Source: Chryseobacterium daecheongense (GTDB lineage: Bacteria > Bacteroidota > Bacteroidia > Flavobacteriales > Weeksellaceae). Taken from it: DNA of 64,000 nt. This document shows, one piece after another, positions 52,720 through 60,760 of the stretch. The notes under the pieces were generated by a model, which had not been told where the DNA came from, did no database searches, and was given only the letters and a program-made list of their open reading frames with translations. Numbering within the stretch: position 1 is the stretch's first letter; every line of letters starts with the position of its first letter. Made by a program: the position numbers and the translations under genes. The stretch covers positions 496,001 through 560,000 of the forward strand of contig CP115858.1 of NCBI GenBank assembly GCA_027920525.1, written 5' to 3'.

Positions 52720-53280
52720 TCAAAAACTGTCAAGCGGTTTTCTGTTATGGACTTTCAGTTTTTTAAACTCAGTAGGGGTGAATCCTGTGCTGTTTCTGAA
52801 TTGTGAGGATAAATGCTGTACACTTTTATAACCAAGCTTTCCTGCAATTTCCGTTAACGTAAATTCGTTATACAAAAGAAGCTCCTTTACCTTCTCTATT
52901 TTTTGAAGGATAAAAAACTGCTCCAAAGTAATATTCTCATTTTGGGAAAAGGTTTTTGAAAGGGAACTGTAATCCTTATGTATTTTTGAAGCCAGAAATT
53001 CTGATAATAAAAAGTCTTCATCAATATCAAGTTCGCTGATTTTGGTAATAATGAGATTTTTGATTTTCTCAACAAGTTGATGGGAGGAATCCTTTATTCT
53101 TTCAAAACCTGTTTTTTCCAATTCTGTTTCAATGGAACGCATATCATGATCTGAAATATCTGATTCCGTTTCCACTTCCCCAAGTTGTATGGATTGTATT
53201 CCGATCCCAAAATCATTAAAAATAGAAGAAACGGCAGAAATGCACCTGCCGCAGACCATATTTTTGATGAAAATTTTCAT
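52720..53280 (-). CDS. AraC-family regulator fused to an N-terminal heavy-metal-associated (HMA-like) domain
   Basis: 186 residues. Residues about 1-65 look like an HMA/CopZ fold: IFIKNMVCGRC with Cys10 and Cys13, then beta-strands ending GFERI. A linker helix follows, and residues ~90-178 form a complete AraC double HTH (second HTH FTLTEIAGKLGYKSVQHLSSQFRNSTGFTPTEFKKLK). The natural reading is a one-component Cu-sensing regulator of the downstream copper ATPase. Its start overlaps the stop of the thioesterase gene by 4 bp (53277-53280). Metal binding and target are inference. Confidence 0.85.
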   Translation of the reverse strand: MKIFIKNMVCGRCISAVSSIFNDFGIGIQSIQLGEVETESDISDHDMRSIETELEKTGFERIKDSSHQLVEKIKNLIITKISELDIDEDFLLSEFLASKIHKDYSSLSKTFSQNENITLEQFFILQKIEKVKELLLYNEFTLTEIAGKLGYKSVQHLSSQFRNSTGFTPTEFKKLKVHNRKPLDSF

Positions 53281-53672
53281 AGCTGGTTATTTAATCGGTC
53301 CTTTACGAATTCAACCTGTGTTTTACCATGAGGAAGAGGATTTCCGTCTTCACCTAAATTGACCATTACAATTTTATCTACCGTGATAATGGTTTGATGC
53401 GTCATTTTATTTCGTACCTCGCATCGCAATGTAATAGAACTTGAACCGAATGCTGTTACTTCAATCCCGATTTCAACAATATCTCCCTGTTTGGCAGAAC
53501 TAACGAAGTTGATTTCCGAAATGAACTTCGTAACCACTTTTGTGTTTTCTAACTGAATGATAGCATAGAGAGCAGCTTCTTCATCGATCCATTGTAATAA
53601 CCTGCCTCCAAAAAGTGAATGATTAGGATTCAGATCTTCGGGTTTTACCCATTTTCTAGTGTGATAGTTCAT
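53277..53672 (-). CDS. Acyl-CoA thioesterase, hotdog fold (YciA-like)
   Basis: 131 residues. Hotdog-fold features: LNPNHSLFGGRLLQWIDEEAALYAI (catalytic Asp and the GG turn), TKFISEINFVSSAKQGDIVEIG and TIITVDKIVMVNL. YciA-type enzymes hydrolyse acyl-CoAs. The stop overlaps the start of the HMA-AraC gene by 4 bp, so the two are translationally coupled; a link to copper is not evident. It has the best-supported promoter in the region. Confidence 0.9.
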   Translation of the reverse strand: MNYHTRKWVKPEDLNPNHSLFGGRLLQWIDEEAALYAIIQLENTKVVTKFISEINFVSSAKQGDIVEIGIEVTAFGSSSITLRCEVRNKMTHQTIITVDKIVMVNLGEDGNPLPHGKTQVEFVKDRLNNQL

Positions 53673-53691
53673 ACCTTAATAATTTGCCCCA

Positions 53692-53722
53692 CAAATTTAG
53701 CGCTAAAAACTGGCTTAATCAA
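53692..53722 (-). promoter_or_regulatory. Promoter of the thioesterase/HMA-AraC operon
   Basis: Minus strand: TTG (53720-53722), 20-nt spacer, TAAATTTG (53692-53699), 19 nt to the ATG at 53672. Fits the flavobacterial consensus on both elements and the spacing. Confidence 0.7.
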
Positions 53723-54250
53723 ACGAATAGGATTTAGTTATCAAAAGAGAAATATTTATTTTCTCGATCAGAAAATTTCATCATTTCGCAATATCAAACT
53801 CATCATATCATCTTTTTTCATTTTTTATTATTTCCGTTTTATTTAATCATTTGATATATAGTGTTTTAAAAATAATGTAGTTGTGTTTATTAAAAAATAT
53901 TCAATGATAAGCTTAAATAGATGTGGTTTTAACTTGCATTTTAGCAATTTAATAGTATTTGTTGCTATATAAGTGTCATTTTACTATAAGATCTAGTGTT
54001 AAAAAATATTTAATTTTCCCAAATATTGCTTATAATATTATTGATATACGTATATAAAATATTGTTTTACGATAATTTTTCTAAATAGATCAAATATGGG
54101 TGATAAAATACTTGTAAAAACGCTTTGATTTGAAATTTTAAATTGTATCTTGCGAACGTTTATATTTGGAATCAATATTTGTTCATTTAATATATGTTGC
54201 TTTTCTTTTATATACCAAATTTTTATTAATTATTATAATTTTATTTAACA
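53700..54250. other. Long AT-rich gene-free region before the RRM protein
   Basis: About 550 bp with no supported gene on either strand. It contains the perfect 12-bp palindrome ATATACGTATAT at 54044-54055 and TATATTTG at 54161-54168, a -7 match for the downstream gene with a TTG (54143-54145) at a slightly short 15-nt spacing. A long 5' leader or undetected small RNA is possible. Confidence 0.5.
54161..54168 (+). promoter_or_regulatory. -7 element for the RRM RNA-binding protein
   Basis: TATATTTG matches TAnnTTTG; the transcript would carry a leader of about 75 nt to the ATG at 54251. Confidence 0.45.
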
Positions 54251-54607
54251 ATGAACATTTTTGTTTCAAACATCAATTACTCAACTAAAGAGTACGAATT
54301 ACAAGATTTATTCGCAGAATTTGGAGAAGTATCTTCTGCTAAAATCATTACAGACAAGGAAACTGGACGTTCCAGAGGTTTTGGTTTCATAGAAATGGGA
54401 GAAGAAGAAGGAAAGCAAGCTATTGAAGCATTAAACGCAAAAGAATTTAACGGAAAAACACTTAACGTTTCAGAAGCTAAACCAAGAGAGGAGAAGCCAA
54501 GAAGAAGTTTCGATAACAACAGAAGTGGTGGTTATGGAAACAACAGAGGCGGTGGATACGGCGGTGGTAACAACCGTGGTGGAAACGGCGGCGGAAATCG
54601 TTGGTAA
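54251..54607 (+). CDS. Glycine-rich RRM RNA-binding protein
   Basis: 118 residues. A single RRM (1-78) has RNP2 IFVSNI and RNP1 RGFGFIEM. After a basic hinge (PREEKPRR) the last ~28 residues are Gly/Asn/Arg-rich (GGYGNNRGGG). This is the cyanobacterial Rbp / plant GRP type, thought to be an RNA chaperone, often cold-induced. A long AT-rich region upstream and a strong terminator downstream fit a highly expressed monocistronic gene. Confidence 0.93.
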   Translation: MNIFVSNINYSTKEYELQDLFAEFGEVSSAKIITDKETGRSRGFGFIEMGEEEGKQAIEALNAKEFNGKTLNVSEAKPREEKPRRSFDNNRSGGYGNNRGGGYGGGNNRGGNGGGNRW

Positions 54608-54614
54608 AAAATAT

Positions 54615-54640
54615 AAGCGGCTTTTAAGCCGCTTTTTTTA
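54615..54640 (+). terminator. Terminator of the RRM gene
   Basis: AAGCGGCTT/AAGCCGCTT (54615-54623, 54626-54634) with TT between the arms, then a T-run. Confidence 0.9.
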
Positions 54641-54734
54641 TGTCTTTTTATTTCGTGTTCCTTGTTAATTAATCAATATAAATAAATTTATACGATACTG
54701 TTTTACTTATTTATAAATATGCCTTCTTCGGGGG

Positions 54735-55202
54735 CTAATCTTTTTTCTTCTTTTTCTTTTTATCCCTGTTTTTCTTATCCTTTTTGGGATTAAGGATCTC
54801 ATTGGCAATCTCCAGCTTCGGTATTTTGGTTTTTACCGGTTTTATTTCAATTTTAAGATCGAAATACTCTTTTAAATCATCCTGTGATATTAATTTTTCA
54901 TTCAATAGGAATTGTAAGATCTCTTTTCCCGAATCATGAAAGAAGTTATGCGAAAGTTCTTTTAATAAAAACTTTTTATAATGTTCATAGGGTATGGTGA
55001 CTGAATATTTAAAAATCCTGCCTTCTTTCTGTGTAGAAAGATATCCCTTTTCAACAAGGATCTTCAGGTAAGTGGATACAGTATTCTGGTGTGGTTTTGG
55101 TTCCGGATGCTGCTCCATAACATCTTTCAGGTAGAATGAATCGAGCTTCCAAAATAGCTTCATTAAGTTTTCTTCTGCAGTTGTAAGATGATTTATTTTC
55201 AT
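54735..55202 (-). CDS. BlaI/MecI/CopY-family transcriptional regulator with Lys-rich tail
   Basis: 155 residues from the ATG at 55202. A longer frame to 55370 would overlap the upstream PAP2-like gene by 160 bp without any domain, so it is rejected. The winged-helix domain shows LTTAEENLMKLFWKLDSFYLKDVMEQHP, HQNTVSTYLKILVEKGYLSTQKEGRIFKY (recognition helix and wing). The C-terminus ends in a long Lys/Asp/Arg run (KKDKKNRDKKKKKKKD). BlaI-type proteins repress beta-lactam-resistance or copper genes, usually with a BlaR-type protease, which I do not see here. The PAP2-like gene ends 8 bp upstream on the same strand. Confidence 0.88.
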   Translation of the reverse strand: MKINHLTTAEENLMKLFWKLDSFYLKDVMEQHPEPKPHQNTVSTYLKILVEKGYLSTQKEGRIFKYSVTIPYEHYKKFLLKELSHNFFHDSGKEILQFLLNEKLISQDDLKEYFDLKIEIKPVKTKIPKLEIANEILNPKKDKKNRDKKKKKKKD

Positions 55203-55210
55203 AAGATATT

Positions 55211-55813
55211 CTAATGTTGAAAGTGTATACTGCAATAAAGATAAAGAAAAGAAATTAAAAATGCTATTGCTGCACCCATAAATACTTCTTTTATAGTATG
55301 CCTCTTTAATATTACTCTTGTAATTCCCACAAGAACAGCTATTCCCAGCCATAAAAGTCCCATTTTCCAACTAATGGCATAAAATAAGCCGGCGACAAAA
55401 ACATTGAAGGCCGTATGCATAGAGCTTTTAATAAAAAAATTACTTATCTGTAAGGAAAAAAGGAGAATAAGGATAAAAAGCATTAGAAAATCCAGTGAGC
55501 CATATTTGATATAGTGAAAAAGTAAATAGGCAATCACAGCAATTGCAGCAAAAATATAAAATGTCTTCCTCTGAACCCTGTTTGAAACATCCATATTGGT
55601 ATATCTTCCGGTTTTTACATTCCAGATCAACCAGATTATAATAGGAATTATAATGATAAGTAAAATAGGAAGAAAGTAAGTAACTGAGTCTTTAAGGGAA
55701 TATTCACGAACACTTTTATAAACAAAGAATAAAAATAAAGATACCAGCGGACTGAAAAATTCTGAGATAATTCTGGAGATTTTATGCAATGCGGATGTTT
55801 GTTTTTCTTCCAT
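55211..55813 (-). CDS. PAP2-like membrane phosphatase
   Basis: 200 residues, about six membrane helices. The PAP2 motif 2 appears as KSSMHTAFN (His), and motif 3 as TRVILKRHTIKE (Arg, His, with Glu where Asp is usual); motif 1 (KxxxxxxRP) is not clearly seen. It belongs to the lipid/undecaprenyl-phosphatase type in layout, but activity is uncertain with these changes. Cotranscribed with the BlaI-type regulator. Confidence 0.75.
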   Translation of the reverse strand: MEEKQTSALHKISRIISEFFSPLVSLFLFFVYKSVREYSLKDSVTYFLPILLIIIIPIIIWLIWNVKTGRYTNMDVSNRVQRKTFYIFAAIAVIAYLLFHYIKYGSLDFLMLFILILLFSLQISNFFIKSSMHTAFNVFVAGLFYAISWKMGLLWLGIAVLVGITRVILKRHTIKEVFMGAAIAFLISFLYLYCSIHFQH

Positions 55814-55893
55814 GTTTAAATTAAAAACTCAAATATAACATTATAAGTAAAAAAACAATTGGTATGTATACAATAAAAACAAAGTTTTTTTTA

Positions 55894-55901
55894 TAATTTT
55901 G
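55894..55901 (+). promoter_or_regulatory. -7 element for pdhA
   Basis: TAATTTTG matches TAnnTTTG, 37 nt before the ATG at 55939. Confidence 0.5.
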
Positions 55902-55938
55902 CTCAACTATTTCATAATAAATAAGCAAGAGCTAGCAC

Positions 55939-56940
55939 ATGAAAGAATTTTCTAAAGAGGTATACCTTAAGTGGTATGAAGATATGACAATGTGGAGAAG
56001 GTTTGAAGACAAATGCCGTTCTCTTTATCTAAAACAAAAAATCAGAGGTTTTTTACATTTGTATAACGGTCAGGAAGCTATTCCAGCCGGATTTACCCAT
56101 GCAATGGATTTAACCAAAGATAGTATGATTACTGCTTACAGATGTCATATTCATCCAATGGCAATGGGAGTAGACCCTAAAAGAATTATGGCGGAACTTT
56201 GCGGAAAGGCTACAGGTACATCCGGAGGTATGGGTGGATCTATGCATATTTTTAGTAAGGAGCACCGTTTTTACGGAGGTCACGGTATTGTAGGAGGACA
56301 AATTCCTTTGGGAGCTGGTATTGCTTTCGCTGATAAGTATTTTGACAGAAAAGCTGTAAATATCTGTTTCTTTGGAGATGGAGCAGCAAGACAGGGATCA
56401 TTACATGAGACATTTAACATGGCAATGAACTGGAAGCTTCCGGTAGTATTTGTGGTAGAGAACAACCAGTATGCGATGGGAACTTCTGTAAAAAGAACTG
56501 CCAACCATGAAGATATCTACAAATTAGGATTAGGATATGAAATGCCTTGTCTTGCAGTAGATGCAATGGATCCTGAAAAAGTGGCTGAGGCAGCTTATGA
56601 AGCTATAGAAAGAGCAAGAAGAGGTGATGGTCCTACATTCATTGAAGCAAGAACATACCGTTACAGAGGTCACTCGATGTCGGATGCTGAGCCGTACAGA
56701 TCCAAGGAAGAAGTATCTATCCATAAAAAAGATGATCCAATCGAATTGGTAAAAGAAAGAATCCTTGCGAATAACTGGGCTACAGAAGCAGAATTGGAAA
56801 CTATTGAAAATAAATCCAGAGATTTTGTTGACGAATGTGTGGAATTTATGGAAAATTCTCCATATCCAACCGCGGAAAAAATCTATGAGTATGTATATGC
56901 ACAGGAAGATTTCCCATTCGTAGATAAACTGGAAAACTAA
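55939..56940 (+). CDS. pdhA: Pyruvate dehydrogenase E1 component, alpha subunit
   Basis: 333 residues. ThDP-binding features: FGDGAARQGSLHETFNMAMNWKLPVVFVVENNQYAMGTS, GGMGGSMHIF, and the phosphorylation-loop equivalent YRYRGHSMSDAEPYR. As E1-alpha it needs an E1-beta partner, which is not in this window. It converts pyruvate to hydroxyethyl-ThDP and loads acetyl onto the E2 lipoyl groups. Followed by pdhC after a 96-bp spacer. Confidence 0.96.
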   Translation: MKEFSKEVYLKWYEDMTMWRRFEDKCRSLYLKQKIRGFLHLYNGQEAIPAGFTHAMDLTKDSMITAYRCHIHPMAMGVDPKRIMAELCGKATGTSGGMGGSMHIFSKEHRFYGGHGIVGGQIPLGAGIAFADKYFDRKAVNICFFGDGAARQGSLHETFNMAMNWKLPVVFVVENNQYAMGTSVKRTANHEDIYKLGLGYEMPCLAVDAMDPEKVAEAAYEAIERARRGDGPTFIEARTYRYRGHSMSDAEPYRSKEEVSIHKKDDPIELVKERILANNWATEAELETIENKSRDFVDECVEFMENSPYPTAEKIYEYVYAQEDFPFVDKLEN

Positions 56941-56976
56941 ACATAATAGGAGATCATATGATGATGACCGGGAGTT

Positions 56977-57024
56977 ATTATCATATCCCTTTCATTATCA
57001 AATTATCAAATTAATTCATTATCA
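56977..57024 (+). repeat. Four ATTATCA repeats in a G-free spacer between pdhA and pdhC
   Basis: ATTATCA begins at 56977, 56994, 57002 and 57018 (steps of 17, 8, 16). The stretch 56975-57038 has no G on the sense strand. It could be an unstructured leader that helps initiation of pdhC. Confidence 0.55.
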
Positions 57025-57036
57025 TATTAAAAAATT

Positions 57037-58653
57037 ATGGCAGAAGTAATTACAATGCCTCGTCTTTCCGACACAATGACGGAGGGGAAAGTGGCGAAAT
57101 GGCATAAAAAAGTTGGAGATAAAGTAAAAGAAGGAGATATTTTAGCTGAAATTGAAACAGATAAAGCTGTTCAGGATTTCGAATCTGAGATAGAAGGAAC
57201 CCTTTTGTACGTAGGTGTAGAAGAAGGCGGTGCTGCAGCTGTAGATTCTGTTCTTGCAATCATTGGTAATGAAGGTGAAGATATATCCTCACTAAAAGGA
57301 GGAAGCGCTCCGGCAGCGGGAGGATCTGAAGAGAAAAAATCCGAAGAAGAGGTTAAAACCGAAAATAAAGAAACGAGTGTAGAACAAGCTTCTTCTGAAG
57401 TTCCTGCAGGAGTGGAAGTGATTACAATGCCAAGACTTTCTGATACAATGACAGAAGGAAAGGTAGCGAAATGGCATAAAAACGTAGGAGATACCGTAAA
57501 AGAAGGAGATCTTCTTGCGGAGATCGAAACTGACAAGGCTGTTCAGGATTTTGAATCTGAATTCAACGGGGTATTATTAAAGCAAGGTGTTGAAGAAAAC
57601 GGAGCAGCTCCGGTAGATTCGGTATTGGCAATTATAGGACCTGCGGGAACAGATGTTTCAGGAGTAGGTGCTGCAAAATCATCAGGTGCTGTTTCAGAAA
57701 AACCAGCTGAACAAAAATCCGAAGTGAAGGCAGAAGATAAACCAGCTGCTCAGGCGGTGAGTTCATCATCTACGGATAGAATTGCTATTTCTCCTTTGGC
57801 TAAAAAAATAGCTCAGGAAAAAGGGGTGGATATCCATGGTGTACAAGGTTCCGGAGAAAACGGAAGAATTGTAAAAAAAGATATAGAAAATTATCAGCCT
57901 TCTCAGGCTAAGCCCGCAGCATCTGCTCCGACGGCAAGTCCTGCAGCTCAGGTTGCTTTAAATTTTGTTCAGGGAGAAGATACGGAAACTCCAAACTCTC
58001 AGGTAAGAAGCATAATTGCAAAACGTCTTGCAGAAAGTAAGTTCTCTGCACCTCACTATTACCTGATGGTAGAGATCAATATGGATAAAGCAATTGAGGC
58101 AAGAAAAGAAATCAATTCCTTACCAGACACGAAGATCTCTTTCAATGATATGATCATTAAAGCAACAGCTGTTGCGTTAAGAAAACATCCGCAGGTAAAT
58201 TCAAGCTGGGCAGGTGATAAGATCATTCACAGAGGAAACATCAATATCGGAGTAGCCGTTGCGATTCCTGATGGCTTGGTAGTTCCTGTTCTTAAAAATA
58301 CAGACCAGATGAACTACAATCAGATTTCTGCGGCTGTGAAAGATATGGCTTCAAGAGCTAAATCTAAAGGCTTAAAAGCAAATGAAATGGAGGGTTCTAC
58401 ATTCTCTATCTCTAACCTTGGAATGTTCGGAATTGAAACATTTACAAGTATCATCAACCAACCCAACTCTGCAATCCTTTCTGTTGGAGCAATCATTGAA
58501 AAACCGATTGTTAAAAACGGAGAAATTGTAGTTGGAAACATTATGAAGCTATCTTTAGCATGTGACCACAGAGTAGTAGATGGTGCTACAGGAGCTCAAT
58601 TCTTACAGACTTTAAAAACATATCTGGAAAGTCCTTTGACTTTGTTACTGTAA
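57037..58653 (+). CDS. pdhC: Dihydrolipoamide acetyltransferase (pyruvate dehydrogenase E2) with two lipoyl domains
   Basis: 538 residues. Two lipoyl domains (about 3-78 and 127-205), each with an ETDKAVQDFESE lipoyl-lysine hairpin, joined by Ala/Glu/Lys-rich linkers. A peripheral-subunit-binding domain is near 248-285 (RIAISPLAKKIAQEKGVDIHGVQGSGENGRI), and the C-terminal acyltransferase core ends in DHRVVDGATGAQFL (catalytic His and Asp). It forms the core of the pyruvate dehydrogenase complex. E1-beta and E3 are encoded elsewhere. Terminated by a hairpin at 58674. Confidence 0.97.
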   Translation: MAEVITMPRLSDTMTEGKVAKWHKKVGDKVKEGDILAEIETDKAVQDFESEIEGTLLYVGVEEGGAAAVDSVLAIIGNEGEDISSLKGGSAPAAGGSEEKKSEEEVKTENKETSVEQASSEVPAGVEVITMPRLSDTMTEGKVAKWHKNVGDTVKEGDLLAEIETDKAVQDFESEFNGVLLKQGVEENGAAPVDSVLAIIGPAGTDVSGVGAAKSSGAVSEKPAEQKSEVKAEDKPAAQAVSSSSTDRIAISPLAKKIAQEKGVDIHGVQGSGENGRIVKKDIENYQPSQAKPAASAPTASPAAQVALNFVQGEDTETPNSQVRSIIAKRLAESKFSAPHYYLMVEINMDKAIEARKEINSLPDTKISFNDMIIKATAVALRKHPQVNSSWAGDKIIHRGNINIGVAVAIPDGLVVPVLKNTDQMNYNQISAAVKDMASRAKSKGLKANEMEGSTFSISNLGMFGIETFTSIINQPNSAILSVGAIIEKPIVKNGEIVVGNIMKLSLACDHRVVDGATGAQFLQTLKTYLESPLTLLL

Positions 58654-58673
58654 CAAATCCGGATGATATAGAT

Positions 58674-58701
58674 AAAAACCTCTCGTTACGAGAGGTTTTT
58701 T
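58674..58701 (+). terminator. Terminator of pdhC
   Basis: AAAAACCTCTCG/CGAGAGGTTTTT (58674-58685, 58689-58700), loop TTA, followed by T. Confidence 0.92.
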
Positions 58702-58782
58702 TGTTTATAGATCTTGTAACTCAATAGAATTTCAATCATTAAAAAATTAATGTAAGATCATTAGAATTTTATTTATATTCAC

Positions 58783-58790
58783 TATTTTTG
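58783..58790 (+). promoter_or_regulatory. -7 element directly before the LolD-like gene
   Basis: TATTTTTG ends only four bases before the ATG at 58795; if used, the mRNA starts at or next to the start codon. Confidence 0.5.
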
Positions 58791-58794
58791 AAAC

Positions 58795-59463
58795 ATGATT
58801 ATAGCAAGAAATATCCATAAATCTTATGGAAATTTAGAAGTGTTAAAAGGGGTTGATATTCATATCAAAACCGGGGAAGTAATTTCTATTGTGGGAGAGT
58901 CCGGAGCCGGAAAATCTACTCTATTACAGATTTTGGGAACATTGGATTCGCCTACTAATTCAAAACTTTACGACACCGAAATTACATTGGCTGGCGAGTC
59001 ATTTATCAATATGACAGATAAGCAACTTTCTAAATTCAGAAACCAGAATATTGGTTTTGTATTTCAGTTCCATCAGTTGCTTCCTGAATTCACAGCACTG
59101 GAAAATGTTTTGTTACCTACCAAAATTGCAGGAGCAAATGAAAAAGAAGCGCTGGAAAAAGCTTATGCACTGTTTGAAGATCTAAGAATTGAACAGAGAT
59201 TGCATCATAAGCCGAACCAGTTATCTGGTGGAGAAGCACAAAGGGTAGCGGTAGCAAGGGCACTTATCAATTCTCCCAAAACTATTTTTGCTGATGAACC
59301 AACGGGGAATCTTGATTCAAAAAATGCGGATGATCTGCATCGTTTATTTTTTGATCTTAGGGATAAATACAATCAGACCTTTGTTATTGTAACCCATAAT
59401 CCCAATCTCGCGGAGATTACAGACCGTAAGCTGGTGATGAAAGATGGAATGATTATAGAATAG
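58795..59463 (+). CDS. lolD: ABC transporter ATP-binding protein, LolD-like
   Basis: 222 residues. Walker [11 protein letters not shown]-loop [18 protein letters not shown], signature [15 protein letters not shown], Walker [13 protein letters not shown] and the H-loop VTHN. The sequence matches the MacB/LolD branch, which drives lipoprotein release or peptide export with a FtsX-type membrane partner. No such permease gene is adjacent here. An L,D-transpeptidase-like gene begins 12 bp after its stop, so the two may be cotranscribed. Confidence 0.9.
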   Translation: MIIARNIHKSYGNLEVLKGVDIHIKTGEVISIVGESGAGKSTLLQILGTLDSPTNSKLYDTEITLAGESFINMTDKQLSKFRNQNIGFVFQFHQLLPEFTALENVLLPTKIAGANEKEALEKAYALFEDLRIEQRLHHKPNQLSGGEAQRVAVARALINSPKTIFADEPTGNLDSKNADDLHRLFFDLRDKYNQTFVIVTHNPNLAEITDRKLVMKDGMIIE

Positions 59464-59475
59464 TTTGCTTCAATC

Positions 59476-60045
59476 ATGCAAAAAAGAATGTTCTTTTTTC
59501 TGGTATTATTTATTTTTGTGGGCTTTAAGTCACAGATCAACTCTAATTTGCCGGAAGCAAAGATCATCGAAATTAAAAGATTCTTAGCCGGGAAAAGTTA
59601 TAATCAAAACCTCGCTATATTCATTAATTATAAAATCCACTCCGGTAAATATCGTTATTTTGTTTACGACCTGAAAAATAATACAATACTTCAGCAGGCT
59701 ATTGTTTCTCATGGAAGTGGTTCCGTTAATAAAAACACGGACGTCCTTAGCTTTAGTAATACTGAAGGCTCTTATCAGTCTTCCTTGGGGAAATTTGAAA
59801 TCAAAGAAAGTTATATAGGGAAGTTCGGGAAATCTTACCGGTTAAACGGTCTTGACTCAAGCAATAATAATGCAATGGGCAGAGCTATTGTTATTCATTC
59901 ATACGGATGCATACCGGATAAAGAATCACAAACTCCTGCTTGTCTGAGCCTTGGCTGTCCGATGTTATCGTCTGGTTCTTTTCAACAAACCGCCCGCTTT
60001 ATTGATTCATCTAAACTACCGGTAATATTGTATGCTTTTTATTAA
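59476..60045 (+). CDS. Exported murein L,D-transpeptidase catalytic domain protein (YkuD_2-like)
   Basis: 189 residues with a signal peptide ending in FVGFKSQ. The YkuD-type active site is IVIHSYGCIP (His) and the Ser/Gly-x-Cys motif CLSLGCPML with the catalytic Cys, plus the YFVYDLKNNTILQQAIVSHG strand region. This branch (PF13645-like) is common in Bacteroidota and likely makes or remodels 3-3 cross-links or attaches proteins to peptidoglycan. 12 bp after LolD. Confidence 0.88.
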   Translation: MQKRMFFFLVLFIFVGFKSQINSNLPEAKIIEIKRFLAGKSYNQNLAIFINYKIHSGKYRYFVYDLKNNTILQQAIVSHGSGSVNKNTDVLSFSNTEGSYQSSLGKFEIKESYIGKFGKSYRLNGLDSSNNNAMGRAIVIHSYGCIPDKESQTPACLSLGCPMLSSGSFQQTARFIDSSKLPVILYAFY

Positions 60046-60082
60046 AAATTCGTACTTTGTACTTTTAATTTAAACTTCAATT

Positions 60083-60760
60083 ATGTCCATTAAATTTCTT
60101 GCTGAGGATGACAGGCCACGGGAAAAATTTTTACGAAAAGGTAAAGATTCACTTTCCGATTCTGAATTATTGGCCATTGTAATGGGAAGTGGAAATAAAG
60201 ATGAATCTGCCCTGGAATTAGCCAGGAAGATTTTATCATCTGTTAATAATAACTGGAATGAACTCAGTTTGCTATCCGTTAAAGAGCTTATGAAGTTTAA
60301 AGGGATAGGTGAAGTAAAAGCACTTTCAATTGCTACCTCTCTTGAAATAGGACGCAGACGTGCCCGGCAGGAAATCTCAGACAAGCCGGTTATTTCGAAT
60401 AGTAATGATGCTTATGTCATTTTTAAAAATCATTTATCGGATTTAAGGACTGAAGAATTCTGGGCACTGTTCCTTAACCAAAGTAACAAAGTTACCCAGA
60501 TTTCACAGTTGACACAGGGGGGGATCAGTCAATCTATCGTTGATGTACGGGTTCTTTTCAAAACAGCGCTGGATAATTTTTCTACAGGTGTAATTATAGC
60601 ACATAATCATCCTTCCGGAAGTTTAAAACCCAGTCGTGAAGATCTCACCATAACCCAAAAGATAAAGGAAGCGGGAAGGTTTTTAAGTATCCAGCTTTTG
60701 GATCATTTAATAATAACCCAGAATGCATATTTTAGTTTCTCAGACGAAGGATTATTATGA
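60083..60760 (+). CDS. radC: RadC-family JAMM protein
   Basis: 225 residues. A helix-hairpin-helix N-terminus (LSDSELLAIVMGSGN, MKFKGIGEVKALSIATSLEIGRR) is followed by the JAB/JAMM metalloprotease-like domain with IIAHNHPSGSLKPSREDLTIT (His-His-Asp zinc ligands). Despite the name, the function in repair is unproven. It overlaps the next gene by 4 bp (ATGA). Confidence 0.95.
   Translation: MSIKFLAEDDRPREKFLRKGKDSLSDSELLAIVMGSGNKDESALELARKILSSVNNNWNELSLLSVKELMKFKGIGEVKALSIATSLEIGRRRARQEISDKPVISNSNDAYVIFKNHLSDLRTEEFWALFLNQSNKVTQISQLTQGGISQSIVDVRVLFKTALDNFSTGVIIAHNHPSGSLKPSREDLTITQKIKEAGRFLSIQLLDHLIITQNAYFSFSDEGLL

Noticed and set aside
55203..55370. 56-residue N-terminal extension of the BlaI-type regulator
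   Set aside because: It lies within the PAP2-like coding region and is a read-through in another frame; the domain starts at 55202.
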